The position numbers and the translations under genes were made by a program. Shown piece by piece: positions 62,182 through 64,000 of a DNA stretch of 64,000 bases. How positions within the stretch are numbered: position 1 is the stretch's first letter; each line of letters opens with the position of its first letter. The stretch is from positions 36,105 to 100,104 of the forward strand of contig QQUJ01000001.1 in the NCBI GenBank assembly GCA_008501635.1, in the 5' to 3' direction. Source of the DNA: Pseudomonadota bacterium (GTDB lineage Bacteria > Pseudomonadota > Gammaproteobacteria > QQUJ01). The notes under the pieces are model-generated. The model made no database searches. It was given only the letters and a program-made list of their open reading frames with translations, and was not told the origin of the DNA.

Positions 62182-63183
62182 TTATAGATTGGCCAGGGCG
62201 CGCTTGATCTTTGCGGCGACATCAGCGGATACCCAGGCGCGCCAGGTGGCTTCGCTGCTTTTCAGGAAATGCTCCATGGCCACATCACCGTCAGCCTGGT
62301 TGTCTTCGATCCAGGCCAGCAACTCGTTCATCTGGGTATTCTTGAACGCGCGTTTGCTCAGGTAGGCGTAAGCCTCAGGCGCCCTTGCGGCGAAATCCTC
62401 GGTGGTGACAGTGTGCACCGGCGAGGGAGGGTACATGGTTACCTGCGGGTTGGCGCAATCAGCCTTGGAGATACAGTTAACATAGTGATCCAGCTTTACC
62501 CCTGAGCCGAAATCCACTTTCACCATTTTGTATTTGCCCAACACCGAGGTGGGTGCCCAGTAGTAACCAAACCACGGCTCTTTACGCTCGTATGCCTTGG
62601 CGATGGCACCCGCTAGACCCGCTCCGGAGCCGGGATCGATCAAATCAAATCCGCTCTCGCCGAGTTTCAACGCCTTGAAGAGGTTGCCGCTGGTAATCTG
62701 GCAGTTCCAACCGGCGGGGCACCCCATAAATCCGGAGCGACTGGGGTCTTCGGGGTGTTTGAAGAGCTTGGCATTGGCTTTGATGCCAGCGATAGTCGCA
62801 AGACTCGGATCCTTGTCGACCAGATACTGCGGCACCCAGAATCCTTCCTCGCCACCGTCGGCGAGCGATTTGCCAGCAATGCGCAGCCGTTTCTCGGCTA
62901 CACCCTTCTGCAGCGCCTCCTTGAAGGAGTTGGACCAAAGCTCGGGCGCGATATCGGGTTCACCCTTTTCGATCATCGACGTGCCGGTGGGCATGGTATC
63001 GCCGGGAACGATCTCTGCATCGCAGCCATAGCCGTGTTGCAAAATGAACCGATCGACATGAGCGATCAGTGTGGCGGAACTCCAGTTCATATCGGCGATA
63101 GCGACTTTGCCGCACCCGTCGGCGGCATAGCCGGTAGAATTCAGCGACGCCATAAAGATGACGGCAGCAATTAGACGTTTCAT
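62182..63183 (-). CDS. proX: Glycine betaine-binding periplasmic protein ProX
   Basis: Substrate-binding protein (333 aa) of the OpuAC/ProX family. Signal peptide MKRLIAAVIFMASLNSTGYAA with a cut before DGCGKV. The mature part has the family pattern VAIADMNWSSATLIAHVD, GDTMPTGTSMIEKGEPDIAPE and aromatic residues (for example EPWFGYYWAPTS) likely to cage the quaternary amine. The ATG at 63183 has GGAGAATCAC upstream; the frame is open to 63219 but that part is not needed. First gene of proX-proW-proV. Confidence 0.9.
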   Translation of the reverse strand: MKRLIAAVIFMASLNSTGYAADGCGKVAIADMNWSSATLIAHVDRFILQHGYGCDAEIVPGDTMPTGTSMIEKGEPDIAPELWSNSFKEALQKGVAEKRLRIAGKSLADGGEEGFWVPQYLVDKDPSLATIAGIKANAKLFKHPEDPSRSGFMGCPAGWNCQITSGNLFKALKLGESGFDLIDPGSGAGLAGAIAKAYERKEPWFGYYWAPTSVLGKYKMVKVDFGSGVKLDHYVNCISKADCANPQVTMYPPSPVHTVTTEDFAARAPEAYAYLSKRAFKNTQMNELLAWIEDNQADGDVAMEHFLKSSEATWRAWVSADVAAKIKRALANL

Positions 63184-63280
63184 GTGATTCTCCATGCTTT
63201 GTATCGAGGAAATCGGCAATCAGAGCAGTGTGAAAATAAACTGCGGAGAGCGGAATTGCCGACAGATTCCCGCGGAAATG

Positions 63281-63302
63281 AAAAAGGCATCCCATGGATG
63301 CC
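63281..63302 (-). terminator. Possible minus-strand terminator upstream of proX
   Basis: GGCATCC-CAT-GGATGCC is a 7-bp stem with a three-base loop, followed on the minus strand by TTTTT. It would stop transcripts entering proX from the right. No minus-strand gene is seen there, so its purpose is unclear. Confidence 0.45.
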
Positions 63303-63420
63303 TGCGCGACCAACCATACAAAGGCTGACGTGCTAAGTCAATCTAGCAGCCCGGATCGAAGCGCTGTGTGTTTGGCCATGATAGTGTGGAAAAATCACCG
63401 AAAGTGCTAGAACCTATCTC

Positions 63421-63662
63421 AAAATCCCGCGTGTGCTGTGTTGAGCCCCAGAGGTGTGCTGGGTAGGCCCGAAGGCGCAGCCAATAGCAGCGCTATTGGC
63501 AAGTCGAGAACACTGCCAGCGCACCTCTGGGGCCAACCCGCAGGGCCGGGCGCTCGTGGCTCCAGCGCGGTGTTGCGGCTCGCTCATTGGGAATGACCCA
63601 ACCACGCTCGCCGCGCCTGGCGCTGGAGCCACGAGCGACCGGCACAGCTCGCGGGGGATTTT
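63421..63662. repeat. Structured non-coding element with nested inverted repeats
   Basis: Two long arms can form: CCCCAGAGGTGTGCTGG (63446) with CCAGCGCACCTCTGGGG (63516), enclosing GCCAATAG-CAGCG-CTATTGGC (63480-63500); and CGCTCGTGGCTCCAGCGC (63551) with its exact inverse at 63620-63637. Outer ends AAAATCCCGCG and CGCGGGGGATTTT are also partly complementary. The whole could fold as a three-way junction. No gene is seen. It directly precedes an IS110-family element. Confidence 0.7.
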
Positions 63663-63669
63663 AATGGAA

Positions 63670-63748
63670 TGGTCGCCCCTTCCTTACCCGGCATCTGAGT
63701 GCCACAGTGGGAGCGTGAAGCAAACCACTTAACAGAAAGGGGCGACCG
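63670..63748 (+). promoter_or_regulatory. Inverted repeat in the leader of the IS110-type transposase gene
   Basis: GGTCGCCCCTT (63671-63681) and AAGGGGCGACC (63737-63747) are perfect inverses, 55 bases apart, and the right arm includes the ribosome site (AAAGGGG) just before the ATG. Folding would hide the site and limit transposase translation. The left copy may also be the subterminal repeat of the element's left end. Confidence 0.5.
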
Positions 63749-63750
63749 AG

Positions 63751-64000
63751 ATGAAGATTACGACAGCAGGGATTGATGTGGCAAAGACGTTGTTGCAGGT
63801 TCATGGTGTGGATGAGCGAGGTCGGGCGGTTATTCGAAAACGATTGAAGCGGGGACAGGTATTGGCCTATTTTGCCAACGTAACGCCCTGCCTGATCGGG
63901 ATGGAAGCCTGCGGTAGCGCGCATTACTGGGCACGTCGGTTGGCGGCGTTGGGGCACACCGTGAAACTGATGGCCCCTCAGTTTGTGAAGCCGTATGTAA
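63751..64000 (+). CDS. IS110-family transposase, N-terminal part
   Basis: The first 83 codons of an IS110-family DEDD recombinase are present; the gene runs off the right edge. It begins MKITTAGIDVAKTLLQVHG, with the first catalytic Asp of the RuvC-like domain in GIDVAK, and continues with the conserved PCLIGMEACGSAHYWARRL and LMAPQFVKPYV. The glutamate in GMEACG is the second catalytic acid. The sequence looks intact so far. Whether it belongs to the IS110 or IS1111 subgroup cannot be decided without the rest. Confidence 0.9.
   Translation, partial: MKITTAGIDVAKTLLQVHGVDERGRAVIRKRLKRGQVLAYFANVTPCLIGMEACGSAHYWARRLAALGHTVKLMAPQFVKPYV

Overview
The window looks like a chromosomal segment of a GC-rich, facultatively anaerobic proteobacterium. 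The yejABEF, proVWX, pqiA-like and GAF/PAS/GGDEF/EAL genes fit a gammaproteobacterium of the Sedimenticola type, but that placement is inference because there is no rRNA or other phylogenetic marker here. The dominant theme is anaerobic breakdown of phenylalanine, arylacetates and benzoyl-CoA.

Layout. 1-9.0 kb: start of a lipoprotein gene, a diguanylate cyclase/phosphodiesterase and a YejABEF-type peptide ABC transporter. 9.2-31.5 kb, all minus strand: an arylacetate block with three paralogous phenylacetate-CoA ligases, an acetylene-hydratase-like Mo/W enzyme with a four-cluster Fe-S partner, an AraC regulator, indolepyruvate-type oxidoreductase IorAB, phenylglyoxylate dehydrogenase PadEFGHI, phenylacetyl-CoA oxidoreductase PadBCD and a FlK-like hotdog thioesterase. 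32.1-37.4 kb, plus strand: a five-gene branched-chain-amino-acid-type ABC transporter, probably for an aromatic acid, plus a CBS-ACT protein. 37.4-40.5 kb, minus strand: korA-korB and a coupled ferritin-like gene. 41.0-51.8 kb, plus strand: had-oah-dch-bcrCBAD (Thauera-type ATP-dependent benzoyl-CoA reductase), two tandem GNAT genes, an SDR and glutaryl-CoA dehydrogenase. 52-64 kb: lrgAB, a GST-like protein, an FAD oxidase, a carboxymuconolactone-decarboxylase/Rieske fusion, an isochorismatase-like hydrolase, a GlxA-type regulator, a LysM pseudogene, a PqiA-like protein, ProXWV and the beginning of an IS110-family element next to strongly structured DNA.

How the genes work together. Phenylpyruvate is oxidised by IorAB to phenylacetyl-CoA, or phenylacetate is activated by the ligases. 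PadBCD makes phenylglyoxylate and PadEFGHI makes benzoyl-CoA. BcrCBAD dearomatises it with reduced ferredoxin, which KorAB can supply from 2-oxoglutarate. Dch, Had and Oah open the ring, and the SDR and GcdH fit the lower pathway through pimeloyl- and glutaryl-CoA. No benzoate-CoA ligase and no stand-alone bcr ferredoxin gene are visible. A shared ACGT-containing motif (TTGACGTTTACGTAA-like) lies in the promoter regions of the pad operon, the ABC transporter and the had-bcr operon, which suggests one regulon.

The gaps carry several families of inverted repeats (AACGCCAAGACGCCAAG-type hairpins, REP-like GTAGGAGCGGC elements) and one MITE-like element flanked by CTAG, one copy of which supplies the stop codon of a ferredoxin gene. 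No tRNA, rRNA or CRISPR array was recognised.
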